Source of the DNA: Candidatus Gastranaerophilales bacterium
Lineage (GTDB): Bacteria; Cyanobacteriota; Vampirovibrionia; Gastranaerophilales; Gastranaerophilaceae
DNA: 64,000 nt
Direction: 5' to 3'
NCBI GenBank assembly: GCA_944325575.1
Contig: CALVAR010000001.1
Span: 186,001-250,000, forward strand
Position numbers and translations under genes: made by a program. The notes under the pieces were generated by a model. That model made no database searches. It had not been told where the DNA came from and saw nothing but the letters and a program-made list of their open reading frames with translations. Positions within the stretch are counted from its first letter, which is position 1; each line of letters begins with the position of its first letter. This document shows positions 44,811 to 53,234 of this stretch, one piece after another.

Positions 44811-46049
44811 TCAGAAATAGAACCCATCCTTTTTCATTCTGTCTATAACTTCCAGTAATTTTTCATCATCAGCAACTGCAGACAATCTGAAATAACCCTC
44901 ACCGTTTTTACCAAAAGCATTACCGGGAACAACAACAATACCTGATGTTTTTAGTAAATCATCTGTAAATTCTTTTGACGTTTTATATCTGGGAGGTATA
45001 GGAAGCCAAATATAAAAAGTAGCTTGCGGTATGTCATCGTCAGATATATCCCAGCCCAGTTCTCTAAATCCGTTTATAATAATCATCTGTTTTGTTTTAA
45101 ATGACTTATTTGCAGATGCAATATATTCATCTCCATCTTTTGAGTTTAATATTTCAGCACCGGCTTTCTGAAGAACTTTAAAAAGACCTGTATCAATTGT
45201 TGATTTTAATCTGCCAAAAGCATCTACTGCTTTAGCATTTCCGCAAATCCATCCCAATCTGAATCCTGTCATTGAATAAGGTTTAGAAAAGCTGAAGAAC
45301 TCAACAGCAACGTCCTTTGCTCCTTCAATTTCAAGAACACTATGCGGCTTATTATTTTCATCAAAATACAAATCACAATAAGCAGCATCACTCATAAGCC
45401 ATATTTGTTTTTCTTTACAGAAATCAACAACGCTCTTTAAATAATCCTTTGTACAGGTTGCACCAAGAGGGTTAGAAGGATAATTTATAATCATTGCCTT
45501 CACTTTTGAAGTATCAAAACCTTCCGCTTCCATCCGCGCCCAAACCTTATACATATCGGGCATGTAGTTATTAGTTTTATTCAATTCATATCCGTAACTT
45601 AAGCCGCCGCAAGTTTTAATAATTTGTGAATATGAAGCATATCCGGGATCCGGAACCAGAATTATTTCCTTTTCACTATCCACAGTTGACGGATTAATTA
45701 AAGCTCTTATAAAATTAGCAAGACCCTCTTTTGAACCAATAAGCGAGAATATCTCGGTTTTAGGATCCAAATCAACATCAAAACGTTTTTTCATTCGTTT
45801 TGCTATTGCATCTAAAAACCAGCTCTCTCCTTTTGGAGAAGAATAAGTATGAATCTGAGGAATATTAAGTGCCTCGATTAATGTGTCATAAACATATCTT
45901 GGAGGCGATGCAACAGGTGCACCCATCGCAAGAGCAATCGGAGCCCTTCCTTTTGCTTCAAGCTGGGGAGCGAGTCTTGCGGCTTCTTGTTTTATACGAA
46001 ACATTATGTATGTTTCAATTGATTTTACATATTCATTAAACTCTTGCAT
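44811..46049 (-). CDS. dapL: LL-diaminopimelate aminotransferase-like, class I/II
   Basis: PLP enzyme that makes LL-DAP from tetrahydrodipicolinate in one step, the route used by cyanobacteria, plants and chlamydiae. 412 residues. LAMGAP near the start, IGSKEGLANFIRALINP, PDPGYASY, INYPSNPLGA, DAAYCDLYFD and the PLP site SFSKPYSMTGFRLGW. GSKEG is typical of DapL and close aspartate-type aminotransferases. It follows folE2 by three bases and precedes hisH by one. Another class I aminotransferase role cannot be excluded. Confidence 0.75.
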   Translation of the reverse strand: MQEFNEYVKSIETYIMFRIKQEAARLAPQLEAKGRAPIALAMGAPVASPPRYVYDTLIEALNIPQIHTYSSPKGESWFLDAIAKRMKKRFDVDLDPKTEIFSLIGSKEGLANFIRALINPSTVDSEKEIILVPDPGYASYSQIIKTCGGLSYGYELNKTNNYMPDMYKVWARMEAEGFDTSKVKAMIINYPSNPLGATCTKDYLKSVVDFCKEKQIWLMSDAAYCDLYFDENNKPHSVLEIEGAKDVAVEFFSFSKPYSMTGFRLGWICGNAKAVDAFGRLKSTIDTGLFKVLQKAGAEILNSKDGDEYIASANKSFKTKQMIIINGFRELGWDISDDDIPQATFYIWLPIPPRYKTSKEFTDDLLKTSGIVVVPGNAFGKNGEGYFRLSAVADDEKLLEVIDRMKKDGFYF

Positions 46050-46052
46050 ATT

Positions 46053-46877
46053 TTATCCCTTTGATTCAAGCTGATATGCCCATGCACTATGATTATGTAT
46101 ACTTTCTAATGATTCAACTTCAACTTCGAAATATTTTATCTTTTCATTCTTTCTAAAATTCAGAACAATATCTCGCAAAACATCTTCTACAAATTTGGGA
46201 TTGTCATAAGCGTGCTCTGTTACGTATTTTTCGTCTTCTCTTTTTAACAGAGGATAAACTTCGCATGATGCTGTTTTTTCAATTTCTGATATCAAATCCT
46301 CAAGCCAAACATGCTCACATTCATCATAACTTATGAGCACATTAATTATAGCTCTTTGATTATGCGCAGAATAGTCGGAAATCTCTTTTGAACAAGGGCA
46401 GAGTGTTGTTACAGGAACTTTAGCACCCAGAAAAAATTTATAATCTTCTCCGTCAAGTTTGCCCTCAAAAGAGCAATCATAGGCCATAAGTGATTTTTGA
46501 CCGGAAACAGGAGCAGTTTTTTCAACAAAATATTTAAAAGAAAATTTTACCTGTGAGCTTTGAGCGCCAAGTCTTTCCCGTATTGCCTCAAGACAACCTT
46601 TTATATCAACACCGAGTAGTTCTTTTTCTCTCCACTCATTGAGAATTTCCATAAAACGGGACATATGAGTTCCCTTGAAATTTGAATCCAGAGAAGCGCA
46701 TATTTTAGCCTTTGCATAAACGACCTGATTGTCATTATCTTTTCTCTGGATTATTAAAGGAACATCAACATTTTTTATACCGACTTTTTGTATGTCTATA
46801 CCTCTGTTGTCCAAAAGATTTTGAACATCTCTAAGAGGCAAACCTCCAAAAGTTAAATTTTTATTAGGACTTTTCAT
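46053..46877 (-). CDS. folE2: GTP cyclohydrolase FolE2 (type IB)
   Basis: First step of folate or queuosine-type pterin synthesis, using a metal other than zinc when needed. 274 residues. DVQNLLDNRGIDIQKVGIK at the start (in part), FKGTHMSRF, LCPCSKEISDYSAHNQRA and the end IHNHSAWAY match FolE2. The active-site cysteine and histidines lie in the CPCSKEIS..HNQR and KGTHMSRF blocks. Six bases after the RWYD-repeat gene. It supplies folate to serine-glycine and gcvT chemistry. Confidence 0.93.
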   Translation of the reverse strand: MKSPNKNLTFGGLPLRDVQNLLDNRGIDIQKVGIKNVDVPLIIQRKDNDNQVVYAKAKICASLDSNFKGTHMSRFMEILNEWREKELLGVDIKGCLEAIRERLGAQSSQVKFSFKYFVEKTAPVSGQKSLMAYDCSFEGKLDGEDYKFFLGAKVPVTTLCPCSKEISDYSAHNQRAIINVLISYDECEHVWLEDLISEIEKTASCEVYPLLKREDEKYVTEHAYDNPKFVEDVLRDIVLNFRKNEKIKYFEVEVESLESIHNHSAWAYQLESKG

Positions 46878-46883
46878 AATAAA

Positions 46884-47222
46884 TTAATCTTTGTTTAAAT
46901 TGTCAAGACATTCCGAAGATTTTTGTTCTAACGCAAGAAGAAGTTTCAATGCTGCTATTCTCTGCATTTTAGGAGGAGCAAGTCTAAGCATCTCAATAGC
47001 TTTCATCATAACAGGATCATTATCATACCAGCGGTTACCCTTGCCCTGATATTTAGCAATTGTTTCATAAAGATGCTCTATTACATCAGCAGCAACCTGT
47101 TCTTGCAGCTTTAATATATAATCAGCGGCCTCAGCCTTAGTTTCGTCTGTCTGCAGTCTCAAAAGATCCAATGCTTCTTTTAAAACAGGGTCTTTATCAT
47201 ACCAGCGTCTACCTTCTGTCAT
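46884..47222 (-). CDS. Small RWYD-repeat protein
   Basis: A 112-residue paralogue of the protein at 5888-6190. Two repeat units: RRWYDKDPVLKEALDLL (residues 5-21) and NRWYDNDPVMMKAIEML (about 63-79), each followed by amphipathic helices (ETKAEAADYILKLQEQ, KMQRIAALKLLLALEQ). Soluble, no signal peptide. It lies between hydF and folE2 with short gaps. Function unknown; helical repeats with a fixed RWYD(K/N)DP cap suggest a small protein-binding domain. Confidence 0.7.
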   Translation of the reverse strand: MTEGRRWYDKDPVLKEALDLLRLQTDETKAEAADYILKLQEQVAADVIEHLYETIAKYQGKGNRWYDNDPVMMKAIEMLRLAPPKMQRIAALKLLLALEQKSSECLDNLNKD

Positions 47223-47268
47223 AGTTATAATCCTCGTAAATTCTTTCAGTTTAATTATTATAGTAGTT

Positions 47269-48486
47269 TTATTCCACTGTGTCCATTATGTTAAACGGAG
47301 TAACTGCTCTTTGTAATATACCAAGACAGTGTGCAATTGCAATGCCGTAATTTGTTATCGGCAAGCCAACATTATTACATTTCATAATTCGAGAAAGGAC
47401 TTCGCGTCTGTTTGTCATACAAGCTCCGCAATGAATTAAAAGCGAGTATTTTTCTAAATTTTGCGGAAAATCATGACCCGAATGATATTCAAATTCAACA
47501 TTTTTGCCCGTTTTCTTTTTAATCCAGCGTGGAATCTTCACCCTTGCAATATCGTCTTCTATCTGATGATGAGAACAACTTTCGCAAATAAGGACCTTAT
47601 CGTTGTCCTTTAAATTATCAATCTGTCGTGCACCTTTATAAAATTCATTTAAATCACCCTTCATTCTCGCAAATACAATTGAAAAAGAAGTTAAATTTAT
47701 ATCCTCCGGCACATCTTTCGAAACAGCTTCAAAGGCCTGTGAATCAGTAATAACAAGTTTGGGCTTAACTTTTAGTTCACTTAGTGTTTCTTTAAGTTCT
47801 GTTTCTTGTGTAACAAATGCCTTGCATCTGTTATCAAGAAGGTCTCTTAGCACCTGAACCTGAGGAAGAATAATCCTGCCTTTTGGAGCCTCTTTATCAA
47901 CAGGTATAACCAGCACTACTGTATCTTTAGCATCTACAATATCACCGAGTATCGAAGGAGGTGTAATAAAGTCATCCGGACATGCAGAAATAAACTGTTC
48001 CTTTAATGCATAAACAACATTTCTATTAGCAGAAATACTTGTTAAAATTGGATTTTTTACATATTTTTTTATCAGGTTCAATTTTTCATTGCTGATGTTA
48101 TTTATATCTTGCTTGTTTACAACAGCTATTACAGGTATATTCCTTAATTGAAATTCATCAAAAAGTTTAATTTCATAATCATCCCATCCGTTATAATCAC
48201 AGATAATTACTGCAATATCGGTCCTGTCAAAGATTTTTTTTGTTTTTTCTATCCTCTGTCCGCCAAGATCGCCTACATCATCCACACCGGCTGTATCAAT
48301 AAATACAACAGGCCCGAGAGGCAGAAACTCCATTGTCTTTTCCACAGGATCAGTAGTTGTCCCCGCAACATCAGAAACAATAGAAATATCTTGATTTACA
48401 AGAGCATTTAAAAGCGAAGATTTTCCCGCATTTCTTTTGCCGAATATACCTATATGAAGTCTGTTTGCCTTAGGTGTTCCTATCAT
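47269..48486 (-). CDS. hydF: [FeFe]-hydrogenase maturation GTPase HydF
   Basis: Scaffold that builds and hands over the 2Fe subcluster of [FeFe] hydrogenase. 405 residues. The GTPase domain has P-loop GKRNAGKSS (residues 16-24), DVAGTTTDPV, FIDTAGVDDVG and VNKQD. The C-terminal cluster site CSH-x(~50)-HCGAC (HHQIEDDIAR then LIHCGACMTNRR) distinguishes it from MnmE. AAAGGAAATGAACA precedes ATG. The maturases HydE and HydG and the hydrogenase are not in the window. Its presence shows fermentative hydrogen metabolism. The start overlaps the membrane protein gene by 17 bases. Confidence 0.95.
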   Translation of the reverse strand: MIGTPKANRLHIGIFGKRNAGKSSLLNALVNQDISIVSDVAGTTTDPVEKTMEFLPLGPVVFIDTAGVDDVGDLGGQRIEKTKKIFDRTDIAVIICDYNGWDDYEIKLFDEFQLRNIPVIAVVNKQDINNISNEKLNLIKKYVKNPILTSISANRNVVYALKEQFISACPDDFITPPSILGDIVDAKDTVVLVIPVDKEAPKGRIILPQVQVLRDLLDNRCKAFVTQETELKETLSELKVKPKLVITDSQAFEAVSKDVPEDINLTSFSIVFARMKGDLNEFYKGARQIDNLKDNDKVLICESCSHHQIEDDIARVKIPRWIKKKTGKNVEFEYHSGHDFPQNLEKYSLLIHCGACMTNRREVLSRIMKCNNVGLPITNYGIAIAHCLGILQRAVTPFNIMDTVE

Positions 48487-49510
48487 TGTTCATTTCCTTT
48501 GGAATGTCGCCGTTCTCTTCAATTTCCGCACGAATATCACTGAAATTTGTATCAGTCAGCATAAAATAGACTATTGAAATAACGGTTATAGTCAGCATTA
48601 TAGTAATTTGGTGAATAAACGCAATACCAAGAGCATTAGATTTATCTATATGATATATTCCAAGAGCAAGAATATATGCATATTGATACGGTCCTACAAA
48701 AACCGATGACGACGGAATGATTGTAGAAAGTGCAAGAAAACTTATTACAAACAATGCAATTGAAAAACCGTAATATTGCCCGAATCCCATAATCAGAATA
48801 TACGTCAATATGCATTCTATTCCCCATGCGATACAGCTCGTCAAAAATGCCATAAAAAAGCACCTTGGATTATTTAATGCCTGAAAACCTTCCATGAATT
48901 TATTCAAAAGAGATGCTGTTTTAATAAATAAAGGTTTAAATTTTTCAAGAAAAGTGATACCTGATAATCTATCGAAGAACCAGTCAATCTTATTAAATTT
49001 GAATATTAAAAAGAACACTGTCAAACTGCCTAAAAACAGAGCCGCAGCTATGTATGTAATATTTAAAGCCCATTGATGTTTAAAATAAGTCAAAACAGCA
49101 AAAAATAAAATTAAAAGTACGGAAATACCGTCAATAATTCTTTCAAGAATAATTGATCCCAAAAGCTTCATCTTACTTTCCTGCAGTTTATGCCCCACAT
49201 GATAAGCACGCCAGAAGTCTCCTGCACGTGCTGGCAAGTAGCTGTTTAGCGTATTTCCCGTTGTAAATGAAAAGAAAGCTTCTTTGACCGTAAGATTACT
49301 GGTACCGCACAATAAATACTTCCATCTAAACCCTCTTATGTACAAACCCAAAACATATAAAGGAACAAAGACAAGAAGGACTTTGTAGTCAAAAACTTTA
49401 AATGTCTGCAAAAGCTGGTGAAAATCCAGATTCCAAAGTATCAACCCGATAAAAATCAGGCTGATTATTAATCCGAATAATTTATCTTTATGCTTTTTTA
49501 TTTTATTCAA
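48470..49510 (-). CDS. UPF0104/LPG-synthase-like integral membrane protein
   Basis: A 346-residue membrane protein with about eight helices. It fits the membrane part of lysylphosphatidylglycerol synthase and AglD-like proteins: RGFRWKYLL, AFFSFTTGNTLNSYLPARAGDFWRAYHV (in part; NxYLPARAGD is the family hallmark), ERIIDG and IPSSSVFVGPYQYAY. The catalytic aminoacyl-transfer domain is missing, so it is more likely a flippase- or transfer-type envelope protein. TTG start overlapping the dehydrogenase gene by eight bases. Confidence 0.8.
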   Translation of the reverse strand: MNKIKKHKDKLFGLIISLIFIGLILWNLDFHQLLQTFKVFDYKVLLVFVPLYVLGLYIRGFRWKYLLCGTSNLTVKEAFFSFTTGNTLNSYLPARAGDFWRAYHVGHKLQESKMKLLGSIILERIIDGISVLLILFFAVLTYFKHQWALNITYIAAALFLGSLTVFFLIFKFNKIDWFFDRLSGITFLEKFKPLFIKTASLLNKFMEGFQALNNPRCFFMAFLTSCIAWGIECILTYILIMGFGQYYGFSIALFVISFLALSTIIPSSSVFVGPYQYAYILALGIYHIDKSNALGIAFIHQITIMLTITVISIVYFMLTDTNFSDIRAEIEENGDIPKEMNNDRNT

Positions 49511-50459
49511 CTTTTACCAGAACCTTAACCGATGTTTTTTCTTTATTTCTTTCAAAGGCCTCTATAGATTTTTCTATAGGATAGATATCTGAAATAAGCG
49601 GGTTTACATCAATACGTTTACTTTCCAGCATTCTCAATGCAGGCGCAAATTGACCGCATCTTGAGCCAAGAACAGTAATTTCATCAATTACAATAGGTGC
49701 TAAATTAAATTCTTTTGATGCTGCAATAGTACTTTTTAAAATAAGCGTTCCTCTCGGCTTGGTAAGAGCCAGAGAAGTTTCGAACCCGGAAATAGAGCCT
49801 GTAGCTTCTACTACATAATCATAAGCCTTTTCAACCTTAAGTTCGCCCAAAAGCATTGTCTTTACACCCTGTGCCTTTGCAAGAGCAAGTTTTTCCTCAT
49901 GTTTGCCGACAAGCAATACATCAAGTCCGCATGCATTAAGCGCCAGAGCCGTTATAATACCGAGTTTTCCATCCCCGAGAACTACAAGTTTTTTATAAGG
50001 AGGAATGTGTATTTGTTCCAATATCTCCAAAGCAGCAGCAAGAGGTTCAACAAATACAGCCTCATTATCAGAAACACTATCAGGTATAACAAGAAGATTT
50101 TTTTCGGGTAATGCTACATATTCAGCAAAACAGCCTTCTCTTTGCCATATTCCGAGAGTTGAGCGATTAAAGCAATGTCTTTCCAGCCCCTGCGCACACC
50201 ATTCACAAGATCCGCAACCGCAGTTTATTTCTCCGACAACTCTTTTGCCTATCAATTCTTTATTTTCGGCCTTTTCAACAATACCTGTAAATTCGTGTCC
50301 CAAGACACCTTTATACCCCATATAGCCTTTTGTAATTTCATAGTCAGTATTACAAATACCTATTGTTGTTACTTTAATAAGTGCTTCACCTTTTTTAGGC
50401 ACAGGCATCGGATAATTATTATCCAACTTTAACCCCTCGTCAAATACAACTGCTTTCAT
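49503..50459 (-). CDS. Zinc-dependent medium-chain dehydrogenase/reductase
   Basis: A 318-residue MDR-type alcohol or polyol dehydrogenase. The catalytic zinc ligands lie in GICNTDYEI (Cys) and LGHEFTG (His, Glu). The structural zinc site is CGCGSCEWC then C at HCFNR. Rossmann fold VVLGDGKLGIITALA begins near residue 158. Substrate unknown; threonine/sorbitol dehydrogenase-like. It heads the minus-strand run that leads to hydF, behind a 186-bp region full of inverted repeats. Confidence 0.85.
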   Translation of the reverse strand: MKAVVFDEGLKLDNNYPMPVPKKGEALIKVTTIGICNTDYEITKGYMGYKGVLGHEFTGIVEKAENKELIGKRVVGEINCGCGSCEWCAQGLERHCFNRSTLGIWQREGCFAEYVALPEKNLLVIPDSVSDNEAVFVEPLAAALEILEQIHIPPYKKLVVLGDGKLGIITALALNACGLDVLLVGKHEEKLALAKAQGVKTMLLGELKVEKAYDYVVEATGSISGFETSLALTKPRGTLILKSTIAASKEFNLAPIVIDEITVLGSRCGQFAPALRMLESKRIDVNPLISDIYPIEKSIEAFERNKEKTSVKVLVKVE

Positions 50460-50487
50460 TCTTAATTCCTATCCGTTTATCTAATCT

Positions 50488-50640
50488 AGTGTCGCAGATG
50501 CCGCCGGCTCAACGCAGCCGGCACTGCTCACTTTTTCAAATGACACTCAAAAATTTTGCTCACGTTCCTTATCGCAAAATTTTCTCGGACAATATTTATT
50601 ATTTACAAAAATATTATAAGCAAATAATAAAATGTTGTCC
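50488..50640. repeat. Cluster of three inverted repeats in the gap before the dehydrogenase gene
   Basis: From left: a nested hairpin closed by AGTGTC/GACACT (50488-50493, 50542-50547) with GCAG/CTGC and GCCGGC/GCCGGC inside; a 10-bp perfect repeat AAAATTTTGC (50550-50559, 50574-50583); and an AT-rich repeat of about 20 bp (50587-50606, 50620-50640). Read on the minus strand they follow the papain-like gene and precede the dehydrogenase. Confidence 0.6.
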
Positions 50641-50645
50641 AAGAT

Positions 50646-52082
50646 CTATGCAGCCTGATTAAGAACAGTCAGTCTATTTGAAGGTACGGCATACTGAACC
50701 TGATTTTGAGTTCTTGTTTCTTTATATATTTGCATCAGTTCTTTCCAGCCTTCTATAAATTCCACATTATTTACAAGTACACTCTTGGGAATTCCTGCAT
50801 GGTGAATTTTAGGAAGAAGTTCGTCAACAGAATATGTAATTGAATCGGAAATGCCATCATCAGTATCATTGCATACAAAGTACTTATTACCTTTTTTATC
50901 TGTTTCTATACCGATAATAGTAATTTCATGCCCGCCTATTACATTATTATCGCTATCACAGTATGTATAACCGATTATTACATTATCACCGCCGTTTAAA
51001 GTATCCTGTATGTGCTGCAGTGTTTCAGACGGTTCACATTCATAACCGACGAGCTTGCCGTTGTCATCAATCTGCTGGTAAGTAACACAAATCTTTCCCT
51101 TGCCTGTCGCAAGTTCTTCTGCAAAATTCTTTTCTATATCAATAAGCCCGCTGTCATCTTCATTATATTTTGGAACTCTTCTGTCTATCAATGAATCATA
51201 AGTATTTTGTGCTCCTACATTCATAAAAGTGGACTGCATAAGCACATCTATAACAGAGCGTTCATCACGATCTTTGTATGTATTTTGTATACGAGCTCTG
51301 ATAATTGCATTTCTGTCAGGTTTCAAATTGACCTTTAATGTATTCCAATCAACAAACTTATAATCAGCTCCGAATTCATTGAGCATCCAAACTATATCAA
51401 CAAAGTTTTGTGAAAGATCTTTTACATTAATAGTTTTTTCTACATTTATTTTGGGTGATGTTAGACCCTCTGCCATTCTTGCAAACTCAGCAGGCATTTT
51501 ATGTGCAAGATTAAACTCTATACTTGCTGCAGGACAGGTACTTGATTTAACATCCAAATCCATGGAACTTATGTTTTTCCCCTGTGCCTTTTCCTGATTG
51601 ATAATATCATTTTGCAAATTTACCGGAATATCCCCGAATTTTTGCGTGATAATAAACGGATATTTTATAGTTGTTATAACTTCTTCTAATATTTTCTTTT
51701 TATCAAGCCCCTGAACTCTTTCAGATGTTGCTATTTTATACAAATTATCAAGGGTAGTTGATTTGTCATTTGAATTGTTATTGAGGAGCTTACCTGTTTT
51801 CAAAAGGTCCTGCAAATCCTTTTTATATTTCTTATCAATAATTGTTGATATTTCGTTGTATTTATTATGCTCATCTTTGCTTGAAAGAGATGTTCTCATC
51901 TGTGCATTGCCGAAACTAATCTGTTTCAATAAAGAAGAGCTCAAAGAAGGATAAGATTGTACAGGAGAAGACACAGCAGAATGTTTGTCATTCTGTGTTT
52001 TTGAGACCTCTTTAGAATGATGAATTTGAGAAATATAACCGTTATTAAAGCTATTTACTGCTGAAATATTGTACACTTTCAC
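50646..52082 (-). CDS. Hypothetical papain-like protein with N-terminal ISFG motif
   Basis: A 478-residue protein, polar at the start, with QISFGNAQM at residues 54-62, the lineage F-motif, and no signal peptide. A cysteine-histidine-asparagine/aspartate layout is visible: SSTCPAASIEF with Cys183, GGHEITIIGIE with His385 and YFVCNDTDDG with Asn405/Asp406, as in papain-like (C39/C1-type) peptidases. The spacing between Cys and His is long (about 200 residues) and includes a disordered part. Function inferred from this layout only. Own unit; upstream is the divergent TOPRIM gene. Confidence 0.5.
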   Translation of the reverse strand: MKVYNISAVNSFNNGYISQIHHSKEVSKTQNDKHSAVSSPVQSYPSLSSSLLKQISFGNAQMRTSLSSKDEHNKYNEISTIIDKKYKKDLQDLLKTGKLLNNNSNDKSTTLDNLYKIATSERVQGLDKKKILEEVITTIKYPFIITQKFGDIPVNLQNDIINQEKAQGKNISSMDLDVKSSTCPAASIEFNLAHKMPAEFARMAEGLTSPKINVEKTINVKDLSQNFVDIVWMLNEFGADYKFVDWNTLKVNLKPDRNAIIRARIQNTYKDRDERSVIDVLMQSTFMNVGAQNTYDSLIDRRVPKYNEDDSGLIDIEKNFAEELATGKGKICVTYQQIDDNGKLVGYECEPSETLQHIQDTLNGGDNVIIGYTYCDSDNNVIGGHEITIIGIETDKKGNKYFVCNDTDDGISDSITYSVDELLPKIHHAGIPKSVLVNNVEFIEGWKELMQIYKETRTQNQVQYAVPSNRLTVLNQAA

Positions 52083-52185
52083 TTCCGCCTTGTTATACAG
52101 TATTAAAAACCAAACATTAAAAAAATTGCTTTTTTTGATATACTTTTATAAGTAATGTTAACAAATTTTTATACAGTCTGAAATT

Positions 52186-53196
52186 TTGATTAAAGATATA
52201 GATATAAATACAATTAAATTTTTATACATAAAGAAGGAAGACCTTATACTTGCACTTGATAGACTTACACGCTTTAAGTATCCGGAAATCAGTTATTACA
52301 GAGTATTTTCAGAAATCATATGCAAATATTTGATACATCCTCATATTACAAAAAATCAAATAAAAGAACTTGATACAAATACATTAAAATCGATTATTGA
52401 AAAAATCTGGAACGAATCAGTAAATTACTATTCACCGGTTGCAAAGCGAGATAAAAAGCTTAATGAAATAATAATTGATGAAATAAATAATACATATAAT
52501 CTAAGTAAAGATATACAAACACTTGTAAACACAGAACTAAACATAAATACCGTATTAGATTTTATCCCGGAGGACAAAGAGCAGCCGATTAATCTAAAAC
52601 GTTTAAATTATATTAAAAATAATCCGAAAAACCTTATAAAGCAGCGTGAAGAATATGCACTGAGATTTCCTGTTGAAAAAGTTGTACTCTGCGAAGGAAT
52701 AACAGAAGAAATTCTTATGCCCAAATTTGCACAACTTTCAGGGTACGATTTTGATAAAAACGGTATAAAATTAATAAGTGCCGGCGGAAAAAATCAAGTT
52801 GCAAAAATATATTGTGAACTCAAAGATGAGTTAAAAATTCCTATTTTTATACTTTTGGATGCAGATGCAAGCGCAACCTCCGATATAATAAAAAATGTTT
52901 TACGAAATCAGGATTGTATATATTTAATAAAGCATGGAGAATTTGAAGATATATTTTCTCTAAACTTAATAAAACGAACAATTAACAAACGTTTTAAAAA
53001 TATATGCGAATGCACAATTGCCGACTTCAAACAGACCAAACCAATGACAAAGATTCTCTCGGAATTTTACAGAATACATGAACTTGGAGATTTTCAAAAA
53101 GCTGATTTTGCAAAGGAACTGGCTGAAAATCTAAAATATGAGACTGACTTAACAGAAGAAATAACGGAAATAATAGATAGAATTAAAAATTTATAA
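52186..53196 (+). CDS. Stand-alone TOPRIM-domain protein
   Basis: A 336-residue protein. Residues 1-150 are helical and unassigned. The TOPRIM domain starts VEKVVLCEGITEEILMP (about residue 163, with the conserved Glu), then IFILLDADAS with DxD and HGEFEDIF, matching the OLD-family TOPRIM type. OLD nucleases pair TOPRIM with an ABC-type ATPase, which is absent here. TTG start; no strong binding site. It may be a nuclease or RNA-binding protein, and a defence role is possible but unsupported. Confidence 0.6.
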   Translation: MIKDIDINTIKFLYIKKEDLILALDRLTRFKYPEISYYRVFSEIICKYLIHPHITKNQIKELDTNTLKSIIEKIWNESVNYYSPVAKRDKKLNEIIIDEINNTYNLSKDIQTLVNTELNINTVLDFIPEDKEQPINLKRLNYIKNNPKNLIKQREEYALRFPVEKVVLCEGITEEILMPKFAQLSGYDFDKNGIKLISAGGKNQVAKIYCELKDELKIPIFILLDADASATSDIIKNVLRNQDCIYLIKHGEFEDIFSLNLIKRTINKRFKNICECTIADFKQTKPMTKILSEFYRIHELGDFQKADFAKELAENLKYETDLTEEITEIIDRIKNL

Positions 53197-53200
53197 CTAA

Positions 53201-53233
53201 AAATAAGACCTTTCAATTCGAAAGGTCTTATTT
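53201..53233. terminator. Bidirectional terminator between the TOPRIM and GGDEF genes
   Basis: A 14-bp perfect stem (53201-53214 with 53220-53233) and a five-base loop, AT-rich on both sides, two to five bases from both convergent stop codons. Confidence 0.85.
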
Positions 53234-53234
53234 C

